64,000 bases of DNA from Diplonema japonicum. Taxonomy: Eukaryota > Euglenozoa > Diplonemea > Diplonemida > Diplonemidae. The notes under the pieces were generated by a model, which searched no databases, was not told where the DNA came from, and saw only the letters and a list, made by a program, of their open reading frames with translations. Shown piece after piece: positions 1 through 8,055 of the stretch. A program made the translations under genes and the position numbers. The stretch's first letter is position 1. The number at the start of each line of letters is the position of its first letter. The stretch covers positions 248,001 to 312,000 of the forward strand of contig OZ025711.1 in the NCBI GenBank assembly GCA_964019335.1. Direction: 5' to 3'.

Positions 1-1386
1 CTTGATCACCCTGAAGCCTGATTTTGCATCAGTGACCGCCGCCCAGTTCCTGGGCTGCAGCACCTGGGTGGGTCTGCGGTTGACGTTCATTTCCGAAACC
101 TCTTTACCTGTCTTGCTGTACACGTCCTGCTGGTCGCCTTGTTCACCAGTGAGGAACGGATCTATCGCAAAATGCAGTTTCCAGATTCTGTCCTTATCCT
201 TCCCCAGCCTCGTCACCCACACCCTGCCAGCTGCTGCTGCCCTCTCAGGCACTTCTGCTCCGTAGCGCACACTTAGTGTAGTTGTTTCGTCGACGGCGAT
301 CTTACTGATGCCCATCTTGATGGGGTTCGAAATGCACCTTGTCAGCTGGAAATCGGGCTTCGAGGTGCTCTCCACGACACCGGTTACGGTCGCACCCTCC
401 CACGTCGGGGCCGCCACCACATTAGCACTCACAGTGGCAGTGTAGCTGCCATAGGTACCCGAGCCGACTGTGGTTGCGTGGATCGTAGTGATCTTAGCCG
501 ACAGAACAACAAGATCTGCACTGGCATCCACCTTGTCAACACCTTTTGCCTTGTGGAGGAGGCGTCTGGAGACAAGCTGCCCCACAGCACGCAACCCTAT
601 CGCCTCCGATACAGCAGGCGGCAGGTCCGCACCGACGTACCCAGCCTCACTGGGCTCCAAAGGAACTTCGAGTTTCACTAGGCCAGTGATGAGTGGCAGC
701 TGTTGGCAACCAGTGCGTGCAGTTGCAGGGTCGCCCCTCAGCCTAGCCCAGTACCTCCTGCGCAGCCTGTCAAAGAGGTATGCTATTCTCGCCTTGTCCC
801 CCGCACGCGACAGGAGACAAGATTTGATGTGCTGGGAATTGTGCACCTTGAGAAGCTTCCTGATCCACACCAGGAAGTCATGTGCTGCGGGAGACTCCTT
901 CAGAAGTCTCATACCTGTTATTTCCAATGATCGGAGTTCCAGCTTTAACTGCCCGGCCCCAGGCCCTTCCAAGGCCTTGTTCTCCTGCTCGATGATCTCA
1001 GGGTCGTTGGGGAGCTTGGGGTCAATTAGCTTCATGGGTTGCTCTTTTGCCTGTGGACGGAGGCTGGGGGACTTTGCTGTGAGGATGGGCGTCTCGAAGG
1101 CTTCGAATTCGGCAGCCATGGCCATGAAGCCGTCGTCGTTGGTTTCGGACACGTACGACTGGTTGCATGGATCGTGCGGGGCGATTGGCTTCAAATCATC
1201 ATCTTCATCTTCATCATCACCATCGGGCACGGAGCTATCATCTACCTCCTCAGCTTCGACGTCTTCGAACTGGTTGGCCTCAACACTAACTGTCTCCTCG
1301 CTCTCACCCTCACCCTGGGACACACTGTCGCTCTCATGGCCACCGAGGTAGCCCATGAGGTCAGGAGCACTCGACGCGTCTGACAT
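1..1386 (-). CDS. Hypothetical acidic protein, 3' end beyond the window
   Basis: An open frame of 462 codons runs from an ATG at 1386-1384 to base 1 without a stop, so the C-terminus lies outside the window. The start is the first ATG after a textbook pyrimidine-tract AG at 1392. The first ~100 residues are acidic and disordered (Glu/Asp/Ser runs such as DDEDEDDDL). A middle helical basic stretch (about residues 150-220, with RRRYWARLR) follows, then a part that looks beta-rich. I recognise no domain; a C2-like beta sandwich around residues 280-340 is a guess. GC-rich third codon positions match the neighbouring genes. The gene follows the amidohydrolase gene on the same strand after a 200-bp spacer. 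Confidence 0.7.
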   Translation of the reverse strand, partial: MSDASSAPDLMGYLGGHESDSVSQGEGESEETVSVEANQFEDVEAEEVDDSSVPDGDDEDEDDDLKPIAPHDPCNQSYVSETNDDGFMAMAAEFEAFETPILTAKSPSLRPQAKEQPMKLIDPKLPNDPEIIEQENKALEGPGAGQLKLELRSLEITGMRLLKESPAAHDFLVWIRKLLKVHNSQHIKSCLLSRAGDKARIAYLFDRLRRRYWARLRGDPATARTGCQQLPLITGLVKLEVPLEPSEAGYVGADLPPAVSEAIGLRAVGQLVSRRLLHKAKGVDKVDASADLVVLSAKITTIHATTVGSGTYGSYTATVSANVVAAPTWEGATVTGVVESTSKPDFQLTRCISNPIKMGISKIAVDETTTLSVRYGAEVPERAAAAGRVWVTRLGKDKDRIWKLHFAIDPFLTGEQGDQQDVYSKTGKEVSEMNVNRRPTQVLQPRNWAAVTDAKSGFRVIK

Positions 1387-1391
1387 ATTTA

Positions 1392-1410
1392 CTGAAAAAA
1401 AAGGTTAAGT
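1392..1410 (-). promoter_or_regulatory. Predicted trans-splice acceptor
   Basis: In the sense strand a CCTTTTTTTTCAG tract ends five bases before the start codon of the leftmost gene. A pyrimidine tract directly followed by CAG and then the first ATG is what spliced-leader addition requires. The addition itself is inferred, not seen. Confidence 0.5.
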
Positions 1411-1472
1411 ACGGTTCATATGCGTAAAAAAGAATCGGAACTGTTAGCATAATCTGGGCAACTATACTAATG

Positions 1473-1504
1473 CCCTGCAAACCCACGTATCAGTGTTTGC
1501 AGGG
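1473..1504. repeat. Perfect 10-bp inverted repeat in a gene spacer
   Basis: CCCTGCAAAC at 1473-1482 is matched by GTTTGCAGGG at 1495-1504 with a 12-base loop. It lies in the spacer between the amidohydrolase stop and the next start, so it would form a hairpin in the 3' UTR or intergenic RNA. Confidence 0.6.
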
Positions 1505-1586
1505 GGAGGGGAGGGGGGATGAAAAAAAGAAGGGAGACGTTTTTCGTTTTTCTTTTTCGGGACACGCACGGGTTTTGTTCGTCGTA

Positions 1587-2687
1587 TCATTTCCTCAAAG
1601 TTGGGAACCACCTCAGGGCGTTGGTGTAGTACACTTTCCTCAGAACGTATTCCGGAAGACCAAGCCCGCGGTACTCGCCGTTGACTTCGGGACACGACTG
1701 CGCCTCGTCCGTGGCGAGGAACATCCAGTCGGAGAACCATGTCTCGATGCACGTGTCCCTGATCTTCTTGGGGGTGTCGCCTTTGAAGAACATGAGGTCA
1801 GTGCCGTAGACAAGCTGGTCTTGATGCTTCATGAAAAACTCGCGAACGCGTTCCCTGTCCTCCTTTGCTTGGTACTGCAGGTGGCACATGCGGTGCGCAA
1901 AGTCGACGCTCATGTCACTGAACTCAGTTAAAGTCCTTGAGAGCACGTCTACGCTCCACTCCTGCGAACCAAGGTGGCACCCCATGAACTTCAGGCTGCC
2001 GTTCTTCCTCAACATGTTGTCACGGGCGTCGATCTGCGCCTGGTACGAAGGGTATTCCGGGTGCTTGAACATATGGTACTTGGCATTGGACGCAAAGTAC
2101 TCCTTGTCGTTGTTGACTGTCATCTCCTCGACGGGGAGCCAGCAGTTCTTTGGTTCTCCGCAGTGTCCCACAAGGGTGACACCCATGTCTGCCAGGAAGC
2201 GGAAGATGGGGTTGAAGAGATCATCGTCGATCATGATGAAGCTGCCGTCTGACTTCTTCTCCTCCATCCCGATGTTCTTCCACACCTTCACGCCTGTGGC
2301 ACCCTGCGCCAGATCGTTCTTGATGCCCTCGATGGTCCTCTCCACCCACCCGGGCTCTTGGAACCCCTCCATTGTGAACGTTGTGCACCAGTGCACGTTG
2401 TTCGTCTTCACAGCTTTCGCAAGCCTCCTCTGCTCCTCTACATACGGCCATTCATCAAGGGCGATGTCTGCGTTTATCGTCATTGTACCCTCGAACCCGC
2501 ACTCCGCAGCAGTCTTTCCAAAAGTGAGCCCCTCTACGTTATGATGCGTATGTGCGTCAAGCTTCTGGAACGCTACAAACCTCTCGTATTCCTTTGTCTT
2601 CATGCCCTGCGCCAACGAGGGCGCCGTGCCCAGGTGGCCCTCTAGCATGGCGAGCCTCCTCTTCGCACCAATGTCACAGCATGCCAT
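1587..2687 (-). CDS. Amidohydrolase-2 family metal-dependent hydrolase
   Basis: The 366-residue product looks like a TIM-barrel hydrolase of the Amidohydro_2 type. An HxH metal motif sits near the N-terminus (DAHTHHN). Later ligand candidates are the His in LVGHCGEP, the His in MGCHLGS and the Asp in YGTDLMF, which appear in the family order. The family hydrolyses or decarboxylates small carboxylated or cyclic substrates, and the substrate here is not predictable. I chose the ATG at 2687 (MACCDIGAKRR) because the in-frame extension upstream is AT-rich and contains a plausible acceptor AG at about 2703. No signal peptide is visible, so the enzyme is probably cytosolic. The frame is uninterrupted. 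Confidence 0.82.
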   Translation of the reverse strand: MACCDIGAKRRLAMLEGHLGTAPSLAQGMKTKEYERFVAFQKLDAHTHHNVEGLTFGKTAAECGFEGTMTINADIALDEWPYVEEQRRLAKAVKTNNVHWCTTFTMEGFQEPGWVERTIEGIKNDLAQGATGVKVWKNIGMEEKKSDGSFIMIDDDLFNPIFRFLADMGVTLVGHCGEPKNCWLPVEEMTVNNDKEYFASNAKYHMFKHPEYPSYQAQIDARDNMLRKNGSLKFMGCHLGSQEWSVDVLSRTLTEFSDMSVDFAHRMCHLQYQAKEDRERVREFFMKHQDQLVYGTDLMFFKGDTPKKIRDTCIETWFSDWMFLATDEAQSCPEVNGEYRGLGLPEYVLRKVYYTNALRWFPTLRK

Positions 2688-2773
2688 CTTCTTGTCGGTG
2701 ACCTTTGGGTGAAGGTTATAAGGTGAACGCAGCGAAACGTTACAATACATTAAACAGTACAATCTACCTATGT

Positions 2774-3832
2774 TCAGTTCCTTGGCCGCAAGGACCGGCG
2801 CCTCGTGGGCTTAGGTGTTGCCTATGTAAAAAAGAAGTGTGACAGCAAGAATAGAAATAAACATACAGGTGTACACGACGATCGTTTTCCCCTCACGTGC
2901 CCTAGTTTCTGCTGCCAAAATGTTCGTTGCTGCTCAGGCCGGCTCTGTTTCTGTTGCACGCCGAAAGGTGGAAAGCCTACAGGTATGTAATTAGGCCGTG
3001 CTGGTGCGGTAGCTCTTTTGCACGGACGGTCGTCAGACGGCTTGATATTCGGCTTGCTTTGAGATCGCCGTGTCCTGGTTGTAGCGGTGCGGAAGGCCGG
3101 CTCCATCCCTTGCATCCCTGAAGCAAGCCAGTTCCCCGGCGAGACGCCCCTTGGGGAGATTGAGCCAATGGAGCTCTTGCGCCTTGACCGCGGTGTGGAC
3201 ACGACTGGCTCGTACGACTGGCTAATGTTGTTCGGCATTGACATGTGCCGGCGGAAGGTGTCCTTGTAGGCAGGCATGTCAGTTCCAGTGATGACGTTCC
3301 GTGTACGACCTCGTTCACCAGAAGAGCTGCATCGTGGTGTGCTGCTGGCACGCGATCTCTCAACACTCGAATTGCTTCCTGCCGCCCACAAGAGCCACGG
3401 GGGGGTAGAAGCTGCGCTGGGCTGGTTGTTTTTAGGCACATGCCAGTTCGTTATCCATTTAGTCGTTCTGCGAGATGTGTTCACCTGCCGCTTGCTGTGT
3501 CCAGGTGAAGGCAGCAGCACACGGTCCAGTGCTGGCTCCGAACACAAACTGCTCGCCCTGCTCCTCGCCACAGAGCTTCCGACAGACCTAGGTGACAAGG
3601 CCGACCCGTCAGAAGAAGGCGACCTTGCGCTGGTAATAAGCGGTGCCAGATTCTTCCCCAACGAGCCCCTGCGGATCTCTACGTACTTCAGCCTGCTCTC
3701 CCTCAGTGTGCTGTGCCCCCCTGGGGCATCTGGCATGAATGGGTTGAAGGTAGGAGCAGGAGACCAAACCCTCCGGCCTCTGTCGGAGGATAAAGAACTG
3801 CATCTGCTCCCTCCAGTGTAATCATAAGACAT
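2774..3832 (-). CDS. Ser/Arg-rich basic protein with one probable 45-bp intron
   Basis: The main exon (2867-3832) encodes a Ser/Arg/Pro-rich, probably disordered protein starting MSYDYTGGSRCSS. Many RS, SP and SPR motifs could be kinase sites. Unspliced, the frame ends in an odd AT-rich hydrophobic tail at 2822. That tail reads better as an intron, 2822-2866, with donor GTATGT, a pyrimidine tract and acceptor ACATAG. Splicing is phase 0 and adds a GC-rich exon encoding ATPKPTRRRSLRPRN before a stop at 2774, giving 337 residues that match the body in composition. The alternative is that this AG is the trans-splice site of the next gene. I recognise no family. Confidence 0.6.
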
Positions 3833-3834
3833 TC

Positions 3835-3880
3835 CTGTGGCTGTGGTGGTGGAGGGCAAAGTGACAAATACACGAGAGAA
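3835..3880 (-). promoter_or_regulatory. Predicted trans-splice acceptor
   Basis: A pyrimidine-rich sense stretch ends in CCACAG two bases before the ATG at 3832. This very short leader decides the start of the Ser/Arg-rich gene and excludes the longer in-frame extension that overlaps RRP40. Confidence 0.5.
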
Positions 3881-3920
3881 AAAAAAAAATATGACAGCAC
3901 TTGATATATTAATAAGTAAA

Positions 3921-4706
3921 TCACACGTCTTCCTCTGATTCGGCTTTGGGCCGTGTCTTGGCAATGGGGAAGAAATCGTCGAGGATCTCGTCGATGGTCT
4001 GCAGGGCCTCCCCATCCGGAAGGGTGTTGCGTTGGAGCTCGGTGATGCAGCGGGCAAGGAGCTGTGTGGTGGTGGTGGTCCTCCCGCGAAGCCAGACGCG
4101 ACCGTTCACGCCAATGCAACACTCAAAGGCTACACGTTCGCCTAGTTTTGTGAGGAGCTGGTTTGTGTCTGCAAGAAGGTGCCTTGCGAAGATAGGTCGT
4201 ATGTTGTGCACGTACCCCCCCTTGAGCTCCCCGAAGAGGGACTCACCCGTCACCCAATCTTTTTTGACGCCAGTGACACTGCAGCAGCTGGCTTCCATTT
4301 CGATTTCAGACCGTGCCTGCACCATCCTGGCATATACGGTGGACCCGATCTTGAGGTCGGGTTTGATCCTTTTGCTTGCGCCGTCGAAGGACTCTGCCCC
4401 GAGCTTGACCATATCACCTGCACCGGCATCAAGGTAGTACGACCCGGTGTACGAGGACCCCTTCGCCACAATGCCTATCACGATGTCCTCGTTCCTAGGG
4501 ATGTATGCCTTCTCGTCGCCGATCACCAAATGCTTCTCATTGTGCTCGTCGTACTGCCCACATCGTATCGCTGTTATCTTTGTCAGGTCCTGGCGCAGCC
4601 CCCGCCCCACTGACACCACTGCCCCCGGCCTCAGTTTGATGACAACATCCCCTGGCATGGCCCACTCGCGCTTTCGCTTCTTTACCTCCACAAGTTCGTG
4701 GCTCAT
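3921..4706 (-). CDS. RRP40: Exosome complex cap subunit RRP40 (EXOSC3-like)
   Basis: The 261-residue protein matches the three-part RRP40/EXOSC3 layout: an N-terminal domain (PGDVVIKLRPGAVV), an S1 domain (about residues 60-150, with IPRNEDIVIGIV and LGAESFDGASKR) and a KH-type domain with the GVNGRVW motif near residue 200. RRP4 and RRP40 are paralogous. I prefer RRP40 because of the ESFDGASKR segment, the spacing to the GxNG motif and the ILA/LLA helix after it. The protein would cap the nine-subunit RNA exosome in 3' processing and decay. The start is the ATG at 4706; the 17 Lys-rich residues in frame before it are the A-rich leader. The acidic tail is KAESEEDV. Confidence 0.88.
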   Translation of the reverse strand: MSHELVEVKKRKREWAMPGDVVIKLRPGAVVSVGRGLRQDLTKITAIRCGQYDEHNEKHLVIGDEKAYIPRNEDIVIGIVAKGSSYTGSYYLDAGAGDMVKLGAESFDGASKRIKPDLKIGSTVYARMVQARSEIEMEASCCSVTGVKKDWVTGESLFGELKGGYVHNIRPIFARHLLADTNQLLTKLGERVAFECCIGVNGRVWLRGRTTTTTQLLARCITELQRNTLPDGEALQTIDEILDDFFPIAKTRPKAESEEDV

Positions 4707-5422
4707 TTTCTTTTTCTTTTTTCTCGTTTCCTTTTTGTTTTTTTGTCCCCTCCCCACTGGAAACTTTTAGACAAAAATCTTGTTGTTAAATCTGGTAAAG
4801 TTCGAATGAGGGGAGGGGGGGTGTTTTCGCGGTTTTTTTTCTTGGCTGTTTATGCAAAGCCGGGAAAGGGGCTTGAACCCCCCCACTCAACGTTTATCGC
4901 AAAAATTTTAATTAATGCCGCATTTTTTAAAAGAAGAATAGTTCGGGTTTACAGTAGTTCAGGGGAGGGAATAAAAAAGATAAAGAGAGAGAAAGGAATT
5001 TTTTATTTCTTTTTTTCCAACCCGGAGGGGGATTTATCCATTTATCCATTCTCCTGCGTTTCCGACGAAAAATGTGTGATGGCTAGTGTTCTCCCCTCCT
5101 CTTTTTCTTTTTTTTTTTCTCTTTTCTTCTTCTTCTTGGCCCGCAAAAAAAGAAATTAATAATAAATAATTCCCGTACGTTTAGTGATAAAGACACAAGA
5201 GAAACTGGTAGTTGTTTGGACGTGCCGAGTAGAACAGCGGAACAGCACGAAACACGTTTGCCAAAGCTTCCCACTTGACTCGGTCTTGCAATGAAGGGGA
5301 GAAGGAAAGGAGAGGAAGTAATGAAAGATATCCGAAAGAAAGGAAGAAGAAATAAAGGAGAGCTAAGGAAAAATCACTTAACAAGAAGAAGCTGTGTTTT
5401 TGCAGAAAGAATATAAAAAAAA
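4707..5422. other. Intergenic, homopolymer-rich, no gene seen
   Basis: The stretch holds A/T and purine tracts and short low-complexity frames only. A candidate AG acceptor for RRP40 (sense GTTTCCAG) lies near 4762. The last nine bases, 5414-5422 (T followed by eight A), are repeated at 6674-6682 and look like a target-site duplication of the adjacent mobile element. Confidence 0.6.
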
Positions 5423-5600
5423 GAGAATAACTACAAACACGGCAACTAAATGAAAATTTTCCACCGTTCAAGCCAACCCGAATTTCATTTTTCCACCAAA
5501 CACGGAAACCCAATTTCGTTTTTCGACCAAAAATGATACCCTAATTTCGATTTCCACCAAACACGGAACCTTTCGCATTTTCGTTTTTGACTATTTGGCG
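5423..5600. repeat. Left inverted-repeat arm of the MULE-like element
   Basis: About five tandem imperfect 30-bp units are present, for example CCACCAAACACGGAAACCC near 5493 and a close copy near 5552. They run in the orientation opposite to the units of the right arm. Confidence 0.65.
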
Positions 5601-5704
5601 AAATATAGAACGCACTACAACAATAGGAATAAATGATTAGGCAAAAGGAAAAAAAAGGGGGGGGGATGACTCTACACTATGACACTACGATAGCTGGGTC
5701 TGCT

Positions 5705-5833
5705 TCAGCTCAGAAGAGCACTTCTAGGGGTCTGCGGCTGTGACGCAGCAGTTGAGTGGTGGGGGTTCTTGCAAGAACGGGCAGTGTGCCCCACTTTCTT
5801 GCAGTTGCCGCAGGTGTGTCTCCTCTCCTTCGC
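5705..5833 (-). pseudogene. CCHC zinc-knuckle fragment, probable transposase C-terminal remnant
   Basis: One minus-strand frame reads CGNCKKVGHTARSC, an exact CX2CX4HX4C zinc knuckle, then a Ser/Pro/Gln tail and a stop at 5705. An in-frame TGA at 5834-5836 closes it upstream, so either an intron or a disabling change separates it from the coding-looking frames at 5834-6338. Such knuckles are common at the C-terminus of MULE transposases, which fits the surrounding inverted repeats. The frame 6338-5910 also contains one hydrophobic segment (VFATIVGTAVALFGF) whose origin is unclear. Confidence 0.45.
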
Positions 5834-6329
5834 TCAGTTTCCTCTTATCCCCCAACGAGGGTCTCCCCGTAAACCCGTTACAGTTACAACGGGGGGCTTG
5901 AAGTTATCTTCACACAGGACCCTGACAGAAGGCGGGCGGGTGGAGAAATACATTAAACGCCAAGCGGCGACCCGCAAACACTTGGGAAGGAGATCCAAGT
6001 GGTTCTTGTGCCCCGCGGGCCACAGCACAAATGTGGACGCAGGGTGTTATCAACACATCCAACCCTGCACACTCAACCCCCCCTGGGCACCACTCAGAGA
6101 AAGAGACTGTGGCCCTTTGAGCAGAACCCAAGGCCCACCTACGTTGTGTGCTTGCCACTTTCGAAACTGGGCTTGCGACATTCTTGGTGGAGACAGCGGC
6201 GCAAATCCGGTTGTTTTTTCTGACGCTCTGCTTGGCTCTGCGAAACCCAAACAGGGCCACCGCCGTCCCCACAATTGTGGCGAAAACGGCGTCCTTGGCC
6301 AGGGGGTCAGTTAGAACGCCGTGCAAGGT

Positions 6330-6671
6330 GGGAAACATTTTCGAGGTTACCGTGGATGGTGGAAATTAATTTTCGAGGTCCGTGGATGATGGAAATAAAT
6401 TTTCAAGGTTACCGTGGATGGTGGGAAATAATTTTCGAGGTTACCGTGGATGGTGGAAATATGCCGCCAAGTTGCCGTGGTTGGTGCATTTCAAAAGTGG
6501 TTACCGTGGATGGTGAACAAAATATTTTGAAAACGTGTTTGGTGGATATGAAATTGCAAGTTTCCGTGAGCAATAGAGAAATATATTCGAGTTACCGTGG
6601 ACAAAGGGCAAAGAACAAGTTACAGAGTTTGTTGGAAAATCCAAATTCGCTTGTCGTGTTTGTAGTTTTTC

Positions 6672-6673
<2 letters not shown>
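6330..6673. repeat. Right inverted-repeat arm of the MULE-like element
   Basis: About eleven imperfect 30-bp units read GGTTACCGTGGATGGTGG on the + strand. They are cleanest at 6340-6460 and more diverged towards the outer end. The innermost unit supplies the ATG of a minus-strand frame that starts at 6338. Confidence 0.7.
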
Positions 6674-6709
<36 letters not shown>

Positions 6710-6754
6710 ATTCTTTTAAGGTATGCGTTTTTGCGCTCACCGGCCGCGCTGCGC

Positions 6755-7615
6755 TTAGTCCCCGTTGTCCCCGTTCTGGGGGCTCTGGCGGGTTCCTACT
6801 GCGGTGGTCATGCTGCGGGGCAGCCTTGTCGGTGTCTGCGACAGGTACCTGTCCCGCAAGCCTTCGATGCTACTCATGGTTCGTTCCGGGAGTACTGGCC
6901 TCCTGTCATACCCGTGTGTGGTCGGTCCTCCGATACAGCGTAGGGAGTTGACGCGCTCCACTCGCGCCGCTGGGAACGCTACCCCTCTGCCATCAGCGTG
7001 GTACAGGTCCTGGACTCGTCTCAGCACATACCGTAGCCTCCTTGCCTTGACGCCCAGGTCCTCCACCTTGCCCACTTCCCCGCCGTCGTCCAGCGGCAGC
7101 TCCATCTCCCGCTCGAAGTCGAGGGCCAGCTCTAACGTCGTCACCGCCGTGTGCCGACCAGGCGCGTCATCCCACAGCAGGCCTCCCAACCACCTCAGCA
7201 CCGGCCTCAGCAGCTTGTCCATCACTGTTCCTGACGCCCCCAGCCTTCGTAGTTCAGACACCGTCGGCGTCGGGTGCGCCCTCCCCGTCACGACCGCCCG
7301 CCACGGGTAAGCTTGTGTCTGCAGTGCGCGGTTCGCTTCCACCGCTGCATCCCTCCGCGTGACTACCTCCAGCAGGTACTTCTGCACCAGTAAGGCCCTT
7401 GGCTTGTCTTGGCAGCCTCTGGGCACCACCCCATGGAGCCTCGTCGCCTTCGGCATAGCTGCCGGGTCCAGGTTCGCGTACTCCATCTTGCTCCGCACCG
7501 CGACACCCGGCTCGCATCGCCAGAGGGCGTGCTCCAGCACCTCCGTGTAGCTGCCGAACCGTTCCTCACACACGTCGCAGAGGTGCTGCAGCGGGTTGTT
7601 CGGTTCCTGCGCCAC
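6755..7615 (-). CDS. Zinc-finger ORF, probably the C-terminal remnant of a retroelement
   Basis: The frame encodes about 286 residues and has no convincing ATG: codon 7615 is GTG, and the frame stays open upstream into a poly-pyrimidine tract. Near the start is a single C2H2/C2HC-type finger (CDVCEERF, then H and C about 12 and 17 residues later). The segment TAVTTLELALDFERE resembles the W/T-x-LEL-x-x-DFE motif I associate with the region after reverse transcriptase in some protist retroelements. An RLRYVLRRVQDL helix follows. The missing 5' part and the adjacent DNA transposon support a truncated mobile-element gene. A host zinc-finger protein with an unseen first exon is the alternative. 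Confidence 0.4.
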   Translation of the reverse strand: MAQEPNNPLQHLCDVCEERFGSYTEVLEHALWRCEPGVAVRSKMEYANLDPAAMPKATRLHGVVPRGCQDKPRALLVQKYLLEVVTRRDAAVEANRALQTQAYPWRAVVTGRAHPTPTVSELRRLGASGTVMDKLLRPVLRWLGGLLWDDAPGRHTAVTTLELALDFEREMELPLDDGGEVGKVEDLGVKARRLRYVLRRVQDLYHADGRGVAFPAARVERVNSLRCIGGPTTHGYDRRPVLPERTMSSIEGLRDRYLSQTPTRLPRSMTTAVGTRQSPQNGDNGD

Positions 7616-8055
7616 GCCCCGCGCTCCCGGGAAAAAAAAAAAAAAAGAACGAAAAAAGAAGAAAGAAGAAAAAGAAATGCGGCAACCCCTGCAGGCACCT
7701 TCTTGATTAGTAACCTACCGATCAAGAGAAGAAAGAAAGCAATACAAAAGAAGGGAAACAAAACAAAAAAAAAAAAAAAACTTACATGCAAAAGGAAGTG
7801 CGTGTACCCTCCCCCCACCCTTGAGACGGAGCACTGATGTAACAGTGTTGAGAAAATCTTATTTATCTGGTATTCCAACTTCCGACCCAAAAAGCAAGGC
7901 GGCTGCTCCTAAACAAAAATAAGACTCAAAACTCAAGTACAAACCCCCAGCTAGAGAGCCGCCTTAAATAAATAACAAAGCAATCCTTTTGAACCCCTTA
8001 TTAACGGTTCTTCCCCACTCTCCAATCCTTTCTCTCTTTTTTCTTCCGGTGCCAT
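7616..8055. other. Intergenic, with a 9-bp inverted repeat
   Basis: No gene is visible here. Pyrimidine tracts in the sense strand (7630-7680 and 7740-7790) end before the zinc-finger frame and could serve splicing. AAGGCGGCT at 7896-7904 pairs with AGCCGCCTT at 7957-7965 across a 52-base loop. Confidence 0.5.

Larger units (their letters stand above)
5423..6673. mobile_element. MULE-like DNA transposon, non-autonomous or decayed (1,251 bp)
   Basis: The ends are inverted copies of each other: 21 of the first 23 bases match, beginning GAGAAWAACTACAAACACG. The flanks carry a 9-bp direct repeat, TAAAAAAAA, at 5414-5422 and 6674-6682; 9-bp duplications are typical of Mutator-like elements. Both arms are built from imperfect units of about 30 bp with a core like CCACCATCCACGG, about 5 in the left arm and about 11 in the right. 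The centre holds broken minus-strand frames, including a CCHC zinc knuckle near the left end. No DDE transposase is intact, so the element is probably non-autonomous. The poly(A) nature of the duplication is a caveat. Confidence 0.68.

Noticed and set aside
470-1351. Plus-strand frame of 293 codons at the left edge
   Set aside because: The opposite strand is open for all 462 codons with a better start, an acceptor site and coding-like composition, so this is a shadow.
4855-4895. tRNA-like T arm (GGGGTTCAAGCCCC on the minus strand)
   Set aside because: No matching acceptor stem, D arm or anticodon arm can be found upstream; the neighbouring sequence is A/T-rich.
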